From: Porphyromonas cangingivalis
GTDB taxonomy: Bacteria > Bacteroidota > Bacteroidia > Bacteroidales > Paludibacteraceae
Assembly: GCA_945902955.1 (NCBI GenBank)
Contig: CAMDNO010000001.1
Location: forward strand, 38,724-102,723
DNA: 64,000 nt
Reading direction: 5' to 3'
The notes below the pieces were generated by a model. The model saw only the letters and a program-made list of their open reading frames with translations, was not told the origin of the DNA and made no database searches. Shown here piece by piece: positions 10,022 to 19,910 of the stretch; position 1 is the stretch's first letter; every line of letters starts with the position of its first letter. Made by a program: the position numbers and the translations under genes.

Positions 10022-13000
10022 TCACTTTCGAATAAACATTCGTTGCATACTTTGTCCGGTTATTGATTTTACTGATACGAAATAAATTCCAAGAGCTAAT
10101 GAACTCACATTCAGACTCACATTATTCGAGGCCACTTTTTGTTCCAAAAGTTTCTGTCCTGTTAAACTGACTATTGATACACTCTCCAATAAGAATCCGG
10201 CATTCACATTCAAAAAGTTTGAAGTTGGATTTGGGTATACACTAACTGTATTTTCTGTTTTAATAAGATTAGTTGTCATCGAATTAAACTCAAACGCACC
10301 TATTGTTGGTACAGATGTTCTGACAGTACCCTCAAAATCCTTATCCACTGATAGGTTGTCGGCACCTGCATTCAGTGCCACCACCGATGGTTTATAATCG
10401 GCTGGAACAGTAGGTGAAGAAATTGAAAACATTGGATTCACGCTCATACCCGCTCCCTCGCTGGCAGTGGTATTTTGCCATTCAGAAAATAATAATTTAT
10501 CGCTACCATATCTGCCAATATACGAACCAGAGTTAATGTAATAGTTGTTTTTATTTAATGTAAACGTACCTCCTGTGGCATTAAAATACACACCATAATT
10601 TTTAGCTGAGCCGCTCGTATTGGTACGTTGATTTATAAAAATATTGTTGCGAATATCTCTTGTGTTGGTGTTGGCATTCACCCAAAGTGCATACGAATTT
10701 CCGGTAGTACTAGAGCCTCCAACATAAATTGTATTGTGATACAGATTGTGGTTGTGAGAAGCTGCACCTGTTTCGTAAATACCATTCACTACCGATGCTG
10801 AAGCAGGACTGAGCGAAATGATATTATTGTAAAAAGTTCCAAAGCCCGAATTAATTTTTATACCATTTATAGTTGTGCCGGCAGTGGCCTCCAAGCTATG
10901 AATGAAGTTATTAAACACCGATTTGGCATTTGTAATATCACCTTTCACATCAATTCCGGTAACGGCATCACCTGTTCCTGTTTTCGCACTCGACAAATTA
11001 CTTATCGTATTGCCTGATAGCTGGAGGAATTGTGCTTTGTTCAATCTTATTCCAGACACTAATTGTGTATTACCGGTAGAAGTACCTGAAGCATATAAAT
11101 CACTAATAGTATTGCTGGTTATTTTCAAATTGATAGCATCATCATTATAAATACCATCTATTGCCAAAGAATTAGTTCCCGAAGTATTATTAGCATACAA
11201 ATGGCTAATGGTATTGCCTGTAACTGTGATAGTATCGGCCCCATCACCGCTATTCAGATTAATACCTCTGAATATTGGGGTGTTTGTAACACTTGTGCTA
11301 TAGCTGATTTTTTTAGCTTCACTACCACCTATGGTATTGTTGCTGATAAGCAAAGGCTGCGTTAATGCGCCATTAAAAATCATACTAATAGATGTGTTGG
11401 TTGGGTTCGACCATTCTATATTCTGAATAGTATTGTTTGAGATTACACCTGACGGGTTTGTTATGATTTCAATACCTACCAATCCGGTTCCATTGGCACT
11501 AACCGCATCTTTGGTTAGAGGTGAGCCTCCACACAGAGGTGCACTACCACCTATGTAATTGCCTGTAACGTTTATGCCAGACGAACTTGTACCACCTACA
11601 CGAATGTAAGTAGCAACCATGCCATTAGCATTTGATGTCAGCGTTTGTGTTTCGTAAAAACTATTGCCTGAAATAGTCCAGTCTTTATTATAATTTTCAA
11701 CATTTACGACAGTGCTTCCTCTCAAAGTATTGGTTGCATTATAAAAATTATTGTTGCTGATTACATTTTCTTTGTTTACAATTGTGGCATCTTTACCTCG
11801 TGAAGCAACACAAAATGAAGCCGGGCCTGTAGCTGACGAAGTAAAGTCGTTGTTTGTTATAGTGTTGTAACTAATACCATTTCCCGTGTTGTCACTAGCT
11901 CTAAAAGTCAGAATACCTGTTACCGCAGTTTTGGCGAAACTGCCCTTCAGTACACAATTTTTGATAGTATTGTAAGTTGCATCCTTATTAAACTGAATTG
12001 TTCCGTAGGCATAAACAACGTCATCCGACATATACAGATTCTCTATGGTTAAATTTTTGTCCGTTCCGATTCCATCAATGGAGCCATCAAATGTTACGTT
12101 GTGGGCACCAATAAGATTAATTGTTACAGCAGTCATATTACTTGATATAAGCCTGTTAGCTCCATTAGGGTAAATTTTGACAGATGTATAATTAGATGTC
12201 TTACCTAAAGTTACAGAACCGCTTGCATATAGAACTGCTGTGGCAGTTTCGGTGGTGTTTCCATGTATTGCCAGCTTCACTTCACCTGTAAGCTGACCTG
12301 CATTGACAGCGTCGAAAGCAGCTTTAAGTGTTGGATAATCAGCACCTATTCCTCCTACCAACATTTCTACACCTGATGTCGGTGGGACCTCGGTAGTCAC
12401 ATTAATTGGAGTTGAAGGTACAGAAGAATTGCCTGCTGCGTCTTTTGCAATCACTAAAACAGAGTATGTAACACCTAAAAATCTTCCTGTTACATTTATT
12501 GTAGTAGCAGATGTAGTAGCATAATTAGCTCCATTAAGCTTAATTTGATATTCAGTTACTCCCACATCATCTGTAGCAGCTGTCCAGTTTAATGTAAAGG
12601 TAGTTTCAGCAACATTAGAAGCAGTTACCCCAGTGGGTGAATTTGGAGCTACATTATCTTTTGTAGTAACTGCGAATGCCGCACTTAATTCAGACCAATT
12701 GTTCGAAATATCGCCTGCCCGCACGCTAAAACTATAGGCGGTATTGCCTGTTAATCCACTTATCACAACAATAGTATCGGTTGTAGTTGTGTAATAAATA
12801 TTGTTTTTATACACTTCATAAGCTGTAACTTCAAAATTATCGGTGCTGGCGTTCCATTTTAAAATCAAACTATCACCCGTGTTTTTGATAAGAGTAAAGC
12901 CCGAAGGAATTGAAGGAGCTACGTTGTCGCTAAGTGTGTTTACAGTTGCTGGTGATGATTGTGCTGAGATATTGCCAGCCAAATCGCGTGCTAATACAGT

Positions 13001-16000
13001 GAAACTATATGCAGACAGCGGACTTAGTCCATTTACTTTCAAAGAATTAGCAGTAGTCGTAGCGTGATACGCTCCATTTTTAAACACATCATAATCTACA
13101 ACTCCTATATTATCAGAAGAAGCAGTCCAGTTAAGTGTTACCTCACTTTCGGTAACGCCGGATGCTGCTAAATTAGTTGGAGTAGTTGGCGCTTGCTGAT
13201 CGTTGAAATTATACTGATTTTGCTTGATGAAAATTGAATCAATCACCACTCCATCGTCTTTCATCCAAAGATTTATAGTATGCAATCCAATAGAACTTAT
13301 TTTGAAGGATGCCAGCGTACCGGCTTCGGTTGTATTTGTCCAAACGAAAGAATTTGAGGCATTTAAGGTTATGTCGGTACAATTTGGTTCAATCACATTG
13401 TCTATTCCCAAATGAATGGCATCATCGTTAGCACTTCCATTGGCATGTCCTTTTATCCATACATAATGAATACCTGTTTTTGTGAAATTCACTTTGTATT
13501 CAAGGGCAGAGGCTTTCATTATACTATCCTTACCTACTGTTTCATTCAGATTCTCGAATGCTTGCATGGCAGTACCATTGCTTGCACCGGCAATATTTAC
13601 CGACTTCCATTTAGGGCCATCAATACCTTTAACAAGCGCACCTCCGGGGAAACTATTGAGATATTGGTTGGCATCAATTTTCAAAATACCATCATAGTCC
13701 TGTTGAATATTTGGCAACGAGGCATTTAACAATACATTGTCAATAGTAACAGCTCTTCCATCAGTTTTTATATAGTCCAACATACCTTTAAACACAACTT
13801 TCTTTAAACTGACCCAATCAAGTGCCACTTTTATAAGGCTTTTATTGGCATTTATCAAATAAGGCATCGTAATTTTTTTTGTGAGCGTTGCCCCTCCATC
13901 AGTAGTGGCAGTTACAACAAGATAATTTCCGTAATTATCGGCACTTGGAGTCACATCGAAACTGGTTAGGTCAAAATTTGCACCATCTTTTCGTTCCATC
14001 GTTATTGTCTGTCCCCAAGTTCTTAACGACAAAACACTCGAAGGCCAAGTTGTAGAAGTCGTCGTATTATACACATTCAAACCCAAATTCGCAGTAAATT
14101 TATAATCACCAACTTCGAGTAGATTATTGTAATTTGCTGGAGCAACAGCCTCAAAATCAATAATTACCTGCGGGTTTGACGAGCGCGCTACACATCTGAA
14201 AGTATATTTTTGATAAGCAGGGTCTTTGTCTGCATCCAACAATCGAAACATCAGGTAAAATGAGCCAAATCCTATTTCGGCAGGCGTACCTTCAATCACA
14301 ATCTGATTCGCTTCGATGCGCATTTGTACACCATTTGGCAGATTATTTGAACTTATCAATTCACAATTCACTGTGCCATCGCCACCACCAAATTCAATTA
14401 CCGCCTTGTAGGGTTCGCCCACTATAGCCATTGCTAACTCAGGGTTAGTAAAAAACTCGGGCGAATTATTTTGCGGTGCATCTAATTCTCTTATTTGAGT
14501 TTCATCCAATGCCCATTGTTGTATAAAGTTGCGTTTGGGAGTTTGAGTGCTTGGTTGATTCAGATATTCAGCATACCCCCAGCTACCATATTTCGTGAAT
14601 TTACCATAATCGCCAAATTGTGAGTGCATATATACACCACTGGATTTTACCAATGCCATTTGTGTTTTGTACAACTGCGCCATCATTGGTTTTTGAGGCA
14701 AAGTAAGCATAAACTCAATATATGGATTATTATTTATATCTCCTTCGCCTGTAGCCACAGCTCCTAAACCAGCTAATTCAGAACGAACAGGACCGGGGTG
14801 GCCATACCCAACAATGGTTTGATTGGTTGTACTTGAGCTTTTTACCCAAGCAGTAATGGTTCGTGCGTTTGAGCCCAAAACTCCCTTGTAGTCATACACT
14901 TCAGCATAATTATCACCACTCGCATTCAGCGATTTTGTTCCTTCGTATTTGGTGGTGCTGTAATTTGCTCCGTTTCGTAAAGTTGCAGTACGTCCGTTGC
15001 CCGATATATCATCGCCTGTATCATTAAACTGCCATCTACCTTCCAGATTTCCGGTTACAGCAGAGCCCGCATATACACTTGCAATTTCAGCAGCATTGAG
15101 CTCTCTGCTGTACATTAACACATCGTCGAGTTGTCCTGTTAAATTTGCACTGTGTTCGGCGCGATTTCCTATTTTGACATTAGCATACGCTTGGGTATTG
15201 AGCGGAAATCCACTCACGAAACTTGGTGTTTCCAATACGCCATCCACATACAGAAGTGCCTGATTTAAATTAGTTGCTCCTGTAGGAATTACAACCGCTA
15301 CATGATGCCATGCGCCATCATTCACTTTTGTTGAGCCTACAATTTCGGCATTCGCCTTACTGTATACACCACCACTATCAACTGTAAGCGCTATTGCGCC
15401 GGCTATTCTGCCATTGAGAGTACTCGTTTGAATATTAAAATTAAAATCCTCGCCGCCTACTGATTCAACACTGCTATCCACTAATTTAGCATCGTATGAA
15501 ATTTTCCGGTCGATTAACGATAAGCCTGTACCCCCTTCGTAAGCCACGAGAGGCCATCCAAATTGTTTGGAGTATTGCATGTGTTTCGCTGGTATTGCTC
15601 CGGTTACGTCGCGACCTGTGGTGTTCGATGCGCTGGTTAAAATGAGCTGTTCCCACATCCTGAATGTTTTATCAAAATCGGCTTCACTTGCTCGATTGTA
15701 ATCAATATTGTCATACACATATTCCTGAATTTTATTTCCAAAATAAGTAGTAATGGCTATTACATCTGCAGTAGTAGCAGGTGTCAATGTTGGCCCATAA
15801 TTATTTATTTCGGTAAGAAAAGGTAGCGTATAACCACCTCCATCACCTGTCCATACTGCTGCAACACGCACCATACGGTTTAGTGGCAAATGATTTTGGA
15901 AAATACTCCACATTTGACAAAATCTGCGGGCATTCCATCTATTATACGTAATGCCCTCTAAAGCAGCTTGTTGTGCTGCATAACTCCCCTGACGAAAAGC

Positions 16001-17077
16001 TTCATCGCCAGCCCAAATCTCATTCGAAAATTCCACCCATACGCGTAAATTTGGTTTTAAGCCCACGGCACCATCACCATCAGGGTCTTTTCCTGCAATT
16101 AGCATAGCTAAACTATCCACAAATCCATTGGTGGCAGCATGTGGTATGTTTATCCACAAATCTTTATCTAAGATATTACAAAGTTCAATCATACGCTGGT
16201 AAGCAACCGGAGTGGGAGGACCATTTTCGCAATCAATATCTCCCTCTGAATAGCTTCCGTTGGTATCGCCATCTCCATTGCCATCGTAGCAACTACCCGG
16301 CACAGGGCGGCTCTCTAAATTTCCTTTTTGAAAAGCATAATTACTTCCACGTAAATCTTTCCAATACATTATATTTGAATGGTTTGTTTCTGCCCAATCC
16401 ATAAAACGAAGCACTTTCTCGCCGGGGTGGCTGTGTGCTTCAAGAAATAAGGGATTCCAAACGGGTTCAGGTTGACCGGGAGCGGGCTCAAGACTTTTGT
16501 TAATAGGGTCAGAGGGGTCGGGCATCCAACAACGGATATTTCGCACAGGATTTGTAGCATAATTCGTTCCGGCGGTAATTCTGATTTCTAAACTGTTTGG
16601 ACTGTAATTCGTAGTATTATAATCAAAATCATATACTTTTCGCTTCAAAGCATCAGAACCCGACACCAAAATTACGCTCCCCTGAAAATCCACAACAGCA
16701 TCGCCCTCCCAGGTAAGCACCCAACGACCACGTAAAAATGAAGTAGCATTCCAATCAGGAATATCTTCCGTTTTATCTGTATAAGCCATTTGTCCGGGAG
16801 CAAGAATAGGATAACCGGCAGCATCCAGTTCCGAACGCCCAAATTTCGGGGAATCCCATGAGTCGGCTTTACTCCAGCCTGCACTCCACTCCAAAAGGTT
16901 TGCAAATGGCCAAGCTTCTCTTGATGGACTCATACCAACCTGTAACTCAGGCAATGTGGACTTGTCGAATGCAAAACCTGAATTCGACAGCAATAGAAAC
17001 GAAAAAACAAATACAGATTGAAGAGATTTTAGAAAAGAAATTATACTCAAGCGTGGGTTTAAACAACTCATATTCAT
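10022..17077 (-). CDS. Giant multidomain T9SS-secreted protein: candidate clan-A-like glycosidase domain interrupted by LamG, then FN3 repeats, beta-helix and sorting domain
   Basis: 2351 aa; KDLWINIPHAATNGFVD...VWVEFSNEIWAG...PLVAYEGGTGLSL; LamG-like VNDGAWHHVAVVIP...LYVDGV; three FN3-like repeats (PTNLAASGVTESEVTLNWTASSDNIGVVDYDVFKNG etc.); NNTI/SNNTI beta-helix repeats; C-terminal VYPNPTSNFLNVNA...LALGIYFVSVKS. Confidence 0.8.
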   Translation of the reverse strand: MNMSCLNPRLSIISFLKSLQSVFVFSFLLLSNSGFAFDKSTLPELQVGMSPSREAWPFANLLEWSAGWSKADSWDSPKFGRSELDAAGYPILAPGQMAYTDKTEDIPDWNATSFLRGRWVLTWEGDAVVDFQGSVILVSGSDALKRKVYDFDYNTTNYSPNSLEIRITAGTNYATNPVRNIRCWMPDPSDPINKSLEPAPGQPEPVWNPLFLEAHSHPGEKVLRFMDWAETNHSNIMYWKDLRGSNYAFQKGNLESRPVPGSCYDGNGDGDTNGSYSEGDIDCENGPPTPVAYQRMIELCNILDKDLWINIPHAATNGFVDSLAMLIAGKDPDGDGAVGLKPNLRVWVEFSNEIWAGDEAFRQGSYAAQQAALEGITYNRWNARRFCQMWSIFQNHLPLNRMVRVAAVWTGDGGGYTLPFLTEINNYGPTLTPATTADVIAITTYFGNKIQEYVYDNIDYNRASEADFDKTFRMWEQLILTSASNTTGRDVTGAIPAKHMQYSKQFGWPLVAYEGGTGLSLIDRKISYDAKLVDSSVESVGGEDFNFNIQTSTLNGRIAGAIALTVDSGGVYSKANAEIVGSTKVNDGAWHHVAVVIPTGATNLNQALLYVDGVLETPSFVSGFPLNTQAYANVKIGNRAEHSANLTGQLDDVLMYSRELNAAEIASVYAGSAVTGNLEGRWQFNDTGDDISGNGRTATLRNGANYSTTKYEGTKSLNASGDNYAEVYDYKGVLGSNARTITAWVKSSSTTNQTIVGYGHPGPVRSELAGLGAVATGEGDINNNPYIEFMLTLPQKPMMAQLYKTQMALVKSSGVYMHSQFGDYGKFTKYGSWGYAEYLNQPSTQTPKRNFIQQWALDETQIRELDAPQNNSPEFFTNPELAMAIVGEPYKAVIEFGGGDGTVNCELISSNNLPNGVQMRIEANQIVIEGTPAEIGFGSFYLMFRLLDADKDPAYQKYTFRCVARSSNPQVIIDFEAVAPANYNNLLEVGDYKFTANLGLNVYNTTTSTTWPSSVLSLRTWGQTITMERKDGANFDLTSFDVTPSADNYGNYLVVTATTDGGATLTKKITMPYLINANKSLIKVALDWVSLKKVVFKGMLDYIKTDGRAVTIDNVLLNASLPNIQQDYDGILKIDANQYLNSFPGGALVKGIDGPKWKSVNIAGASNGTAMQAFENLNETVGKDSIMKASALEYKVNFTKTGIHYVWIKGHANGSANDDAIHLGIDNVIEPNCTDITLNASNSFVWTNTTEAGTLASFKISSIGLHTINLWMKDDGVVIDSIFIKQNQYNFNDQQAPTTPTNLAASGVTESEVTLNWTASSDNIGVVDYDVFKNGAYHATTTANSLKVNGLSPLSAYSFTVLARDLAGNISAQSSPATVNTLSDNVAPSIPSGFTLIKNTGDSLILKWNASTDNFEVTAYEVYKNNIYYTTTTDTIVVISGLTGNTAYSFSVRAGDISNNWSELSAAFAVTTKDNVAPNSPTGVTASNVAETTFTLNWTAATDDVGVTEYQIKLNGANYATTSATTINVTGRFLGVTYSVLVIAKDAAGNSSVPSTPINVTTEVPPTSGVEMLVGGIGADYPTLKAAFDAVNAGQLTGEVKLAIHGNTTETATAVLYASGSVTLGKTSNYTSVKIYPNGANRLISSNMTAVTINLIGAHNVTFDGSIDGIGTDKNLTIENLYMSDDVVYAYGTIQFNKDATYNTIKNCVLKGSFAKTAVTGILTFRASDNTGNGISYNTITNNDFTSSATGPASFCVASRGKDATIVNKENVISNNNFYNATNTLRGSTVVNVENYNKDWTISGNSFYETQTLTSNANGMVATYIRVGGTSSSGINVTGNYIGGSAPLCGGSPLTKDAVSANGTGLVGIEIITNPSGVISNNTIQNIEWSNPTNTSISMIFNGALTQPLLISNNTIGGSEAKKISYSTSVTNTPIFRGINLNSGDGADTITVTGNTISHLYANNTSGTNSLAIDGIYNDDAINLKITSNTISDLYASGTSTGNTQLVSGIRLNKAQFLQLSGNTISNLSSAKTGTGDAVTGIDVKGDITNAKSVFNNFIHSLEATAGTTINGIKINSGFGTFYNNIISLSPASASVVNGIYETGAASHNHNLYHNTIYVGGSSTTGNSYALWVNANTNTRDIRNNIFINQRTNTSGSAKNYGVYFNATGGTFTLNKNNYYINSGSYIGRYGSDKLLFSEWQNTTASEGAGMSVNPMFSISSPTVPADYKPSVVALNAGADNLSVDKDFEGTVRTSVPTIGAFEFNSMTTNLIKTENTVSVYPNPTSNFLNVNAGFLLESVSIVSLTGQKLLEQKVASNNVSLNVSSLALGIYFVSVKSITGQSMQRMFIRK

Positions 17078-17226
17078 ACTATTAGCTTTTTTATTGTGAT
17101 TAGATTTTCACTAAAAAACTTACATATTTTTATGTAAGTTTTTAGTAAAAGTATTAGTTCACAAAGCTAATAACACTGTTTGTATTAAACTGATATTTTT
17201 TCGTCAAAGAATGATACTAAAAATTA

Positions 17227-17660
17227 TCATTTCACACATCTAAACCTAATAGTTGAGGTGCGGTCGTAACCTGAGTACATTAAAAAGAATTTAACATGCG
17301 AGGATGGTTTTTGTGGTCCGCCTACATCGTTACCTTTTTCGGCTCCCGGAATATACCACAACGAGCTTGGTCTACCCGGGTCTCCCAGTTTCCTGGCACC
17401 CAATTCTTAGTTCGTACCCAACTATAGTATTCGTTGCTTTCGGGGAATTGAATGGTAGTTTCAGCATCTTTCACAGGTATTCCCGTTCCGTGAGCTAAAA
17501 GATAGGGAGAACCCATTTGATGCACAGACTGTTAGTCAACAACCCTGCCACCTTTATTGGAAAAACTTTCGGTTTCGACTAATAGTTCCGATGCCGAAAT
17601 GTGCCGAAAAAAGATGCTTAAACCAACTAAGAAAATAAGAAAGAATCTATATTTTTTTAT
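17227..17660 (-). pseudogene. Chimeric pseudogene: FAD-dependent-oxidoreductase-like N-terminus fused out of frame to a SUMF1-like C-terminus
   Basis: Minus strand from 17660 reads (ATA)[97 protein letters not shown], then in another frame [45 protein letters not shown], near-identical to the end of the 23526..26129 protein. In-frame TAA at 17532-17534. Confidence 0.8.
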
Positions 17661-17685
17661 CAGACTATCTTTATTTGATTATTTG

Positions 17686-18744
17686 TTAGTTTCCGCCAGA
17701 GTAAATAATAAAGCTCAAACCTACAATAAAAAGAATAAACATGAGCGCCAACAATCTATTCACTATTTTTGACGCACCTTTAAACTCTTTCCAAATAAAA
17801 ACGCCCCAGATAGCCGCAATGAGTGGAGCGCCTTGTCCCAATCCGTACGAGATAGCTGCACCTGCTTTTCCGGCTGCTATATAGCTCAATGAAGTACCTA
17901 AAGCCCATATACTACCACCTAATATGCCAATAAAGTGTGTTTTCACATCTCCTTTAAAATACTGGGAGTAGCTAACAGGCGCACCTTCAAAAGGTTTTTT
18001 CATCAATAAGGTATTGAATAAGAAGTTACTAACAAAAACGCCCACTGAAAAAACAAAGAAAGCAGAATAAGGAGTCATTAGTCCCTGAGCTGGATACTCA
18101 AAATTGTTTATATCCATCGAAGCAACCACAAATCGGTAGAAAAACGCCATTAATATACCTGCTATTCCGGCTAAAAGAATTCCTTTTTTGTTCGACTTGG
18201 ATGATTTTTCATCCTTTTTCAATTTGCCAGCTGCAATACCGTTAAAAATGACTGCCAACATAATTAATCCTACACCAATAAACAGCGTAAGTGGGTCGCC
18301 TTTTGGCTCAGAAAAATAATTAACAAAAACGCCCAACACCAAAGCAATTCCAACTCCAAGTGGGAATGCCACTGCCAAACCGGCAATGGAAATGGAAGCT
18401 GATAACAAAATATTGGCTGCATTAAAAATAATTCCACCTATTAATGCGCTACCTATATTATTTCTGCCTGCTTGTGCTAAATCGGGTACAAATGACCTGC
18501 CTAATTCGCCTGTGCTACCAAGTGTGAAACCAAGTAATACACTGAATAGAAGTATGCCCAACACATAATCCCAGTAAAAAAGTTCGAAGCGCCAGTTTTT
18601 GGCTGCTAATTTTTGGGTATTGCCCCACGAACCCCAACAAAGCATTGTAACAATGCAAAATACAACAGCTAACGAATAATTTTCTACAATATACATAATA
18701 TGTTTTTTAAAGTTGTTTTTACGCGTATTTATTTTTTTATACAC
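17686..18744 (-). CDS. GRP/DMT-type sugar transporter (RbsU/RhaT-like)
   Basis: Multi-spanning membrane protein MYIVENYSLAVVFCIVTMLCWGSWGNTQKL...; adjacent to ribokinase. Likely start is the internal Met of MYIVENYSL. Confidence 0.7.
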   Translation of the reverse strand: MYKKINTRKNNFKKHIMYIVENYSLAVVFCIVTMLCWGSWGNTQKLAAKNWRFELFYWDYVLGILLFSVLLGFTLGSTGELGRSFVPDLAQAGRNNIGSALIGGIIFNAANILLSASISIAGLAVAFPLGVGIALVLGVFVNYFSEPKGDPLTLFIGVGLIMLAVIFNGIAAGKLKKDEKSSKSNKKGILLAGIAGILMAFFYRFVVASMDINNFEYPAQGLMTPYSAFFVFSVGVFVSNFLFNTLLMKKPFEGAPVSYSQYFKGDVKTHFIGILGGSIWALGTSLSYIAAGKAGAAISYGLGQGAPLIAAIWGVFIWKEFKGASKIVNRLLALMFILFIVGLSFIIYSGGN

Positions 18745-18799
18745 ATATCAATCATCCTGATTTAAAGACGATTATATTAATTATTGAGTAGGTTCAGAA

Positions 18800-19708
18800 T
18801 TAAGATTGAATTTCATTTCTATAAGGAATTGAAGCCTGTGCACCTTCGCGAGTTACACTTATTCGAGCTGCTTTATTTCCAAATTTTACAGCATCTACTA
18901 CACTTAAACCTTCCGACAGCGCTACACACAAAGCACCGCAAAATGTATCTCCGGCAGCTGTTGTGTCAATTGCTTTTGTTTTTTCAACCGGAACGTGAGC
19001 ATAAGTCTTTCCATCTTTAATAAATGAACCCTCCGAGCCGAGCGTAATAATCACCACATTCACTCCTTTTGCACCGATAATGTCAGCGGCCTTTTGAGCT
19101 GAATCTAAATCGTCGATATGTATGCCCGACAATATTTCTGCCTCTGTTTCGTTTGGAATGATGGCGTATAGGCATTTCATTAATTCATCCGAAATAGCAG
19201 CCGCTGGAGCTGGATTAAGTATCACTTTTCGCCCATTGTTGTAAGCAATTTTAGCTGAATATTCTACTGTTTCCATTGGTATCTCAAGTTGTAGTAATAC
19301 TATATCAGCTTCTTCCACAACATGTTTCGCTTTCTCGATATCAGCTGGTTTTAAATTTCCATTTGCCCCCGATGCCACAACAATGCAATTTTCGCCATTC
19401 CCATCAACCATAATCAATGCTACGCCCGATGGTAATTCAGTATCTGTAGTTATAAACTCAGTATGTATGTTTTCCTTGTCATAAATCTCTTTCGATTGCT
19501 TTCCAAACAAATCATTTCCTGTGCGGGTGATAAAAGTAACATTACCGCCCATTCGTGCTGCTGCAACTGCTTGATTAGCACCTTTACCTCCCGGATTCAT
19601 CATAAAAGTACCGCCCAAAACAGTTTCACCCGGTACAGGTATTCTTGTAGATTTGGCAACCATATCGGTATTCGAACTTCCAATAACAACTATGCTTTTC
19701 AATTTCAT
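18800..19708 (-). CDS. rbsK: Ribokinase (PfkB family)
   Basis: VVIGSSNTDMVAKSTRIPVPGETVLGG...NPGGKGANQAVAAARMGG and DTTAAGDTFCGALCVALSEG signatures. Confidence 0.92.
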   Translation of the reverse strand: MKLKSIVVIGSSNTDMVAKSTRIPVPGETVLGGTFMMNPGGKGANQAVAAARMGGNVTFITRTGNDLFGKQSKEIYDKENIHTEFITTDTELPSGVALIMVDGNGENCIVVASGANGNLKPADIEKAKHVVEEADIVLLQLEIPMETVEYSAKIAYNNGRKVILNPAPAAAISDELMKCLYAIIPNETEAEILSGIHIDDLDSAQKAADIIGAKGVNVVIITLGSEGSFIKDGKTYAHVPVEKTKAIDTTAAGDTFCGALCVALSEGLSVVDAVKFGNKAARISVTREGAQASIPYRNEIQS

Positions 19709-19910
19709 TTTTAAGTATGTTTTATACGTAATATTTCTTTAAAATTTTAATATATAACTCTAAGTACATGATAAGTTGAAAATATCTATATCTGATTGAA
19801 ATTCAGCATTTAAACAGTTGTAATATAAGTCAGAGCATATTTGAAAAAGCTTTTCCTTCTTTTTCGATTGTTTAGTATCTTGATTGGCATTATATGTTCA
19901 TAATTAATTG

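Noticed and set aside
10700-12200. Repeated ATATTATTG/TATTGTT-like stretches as a DNA repeat or CRISPR-like array
   Set aside because: They encode irregular beta-helix coil repeats (NNTI-type) inside the giant protein; no constant repeat with uniform spacers.
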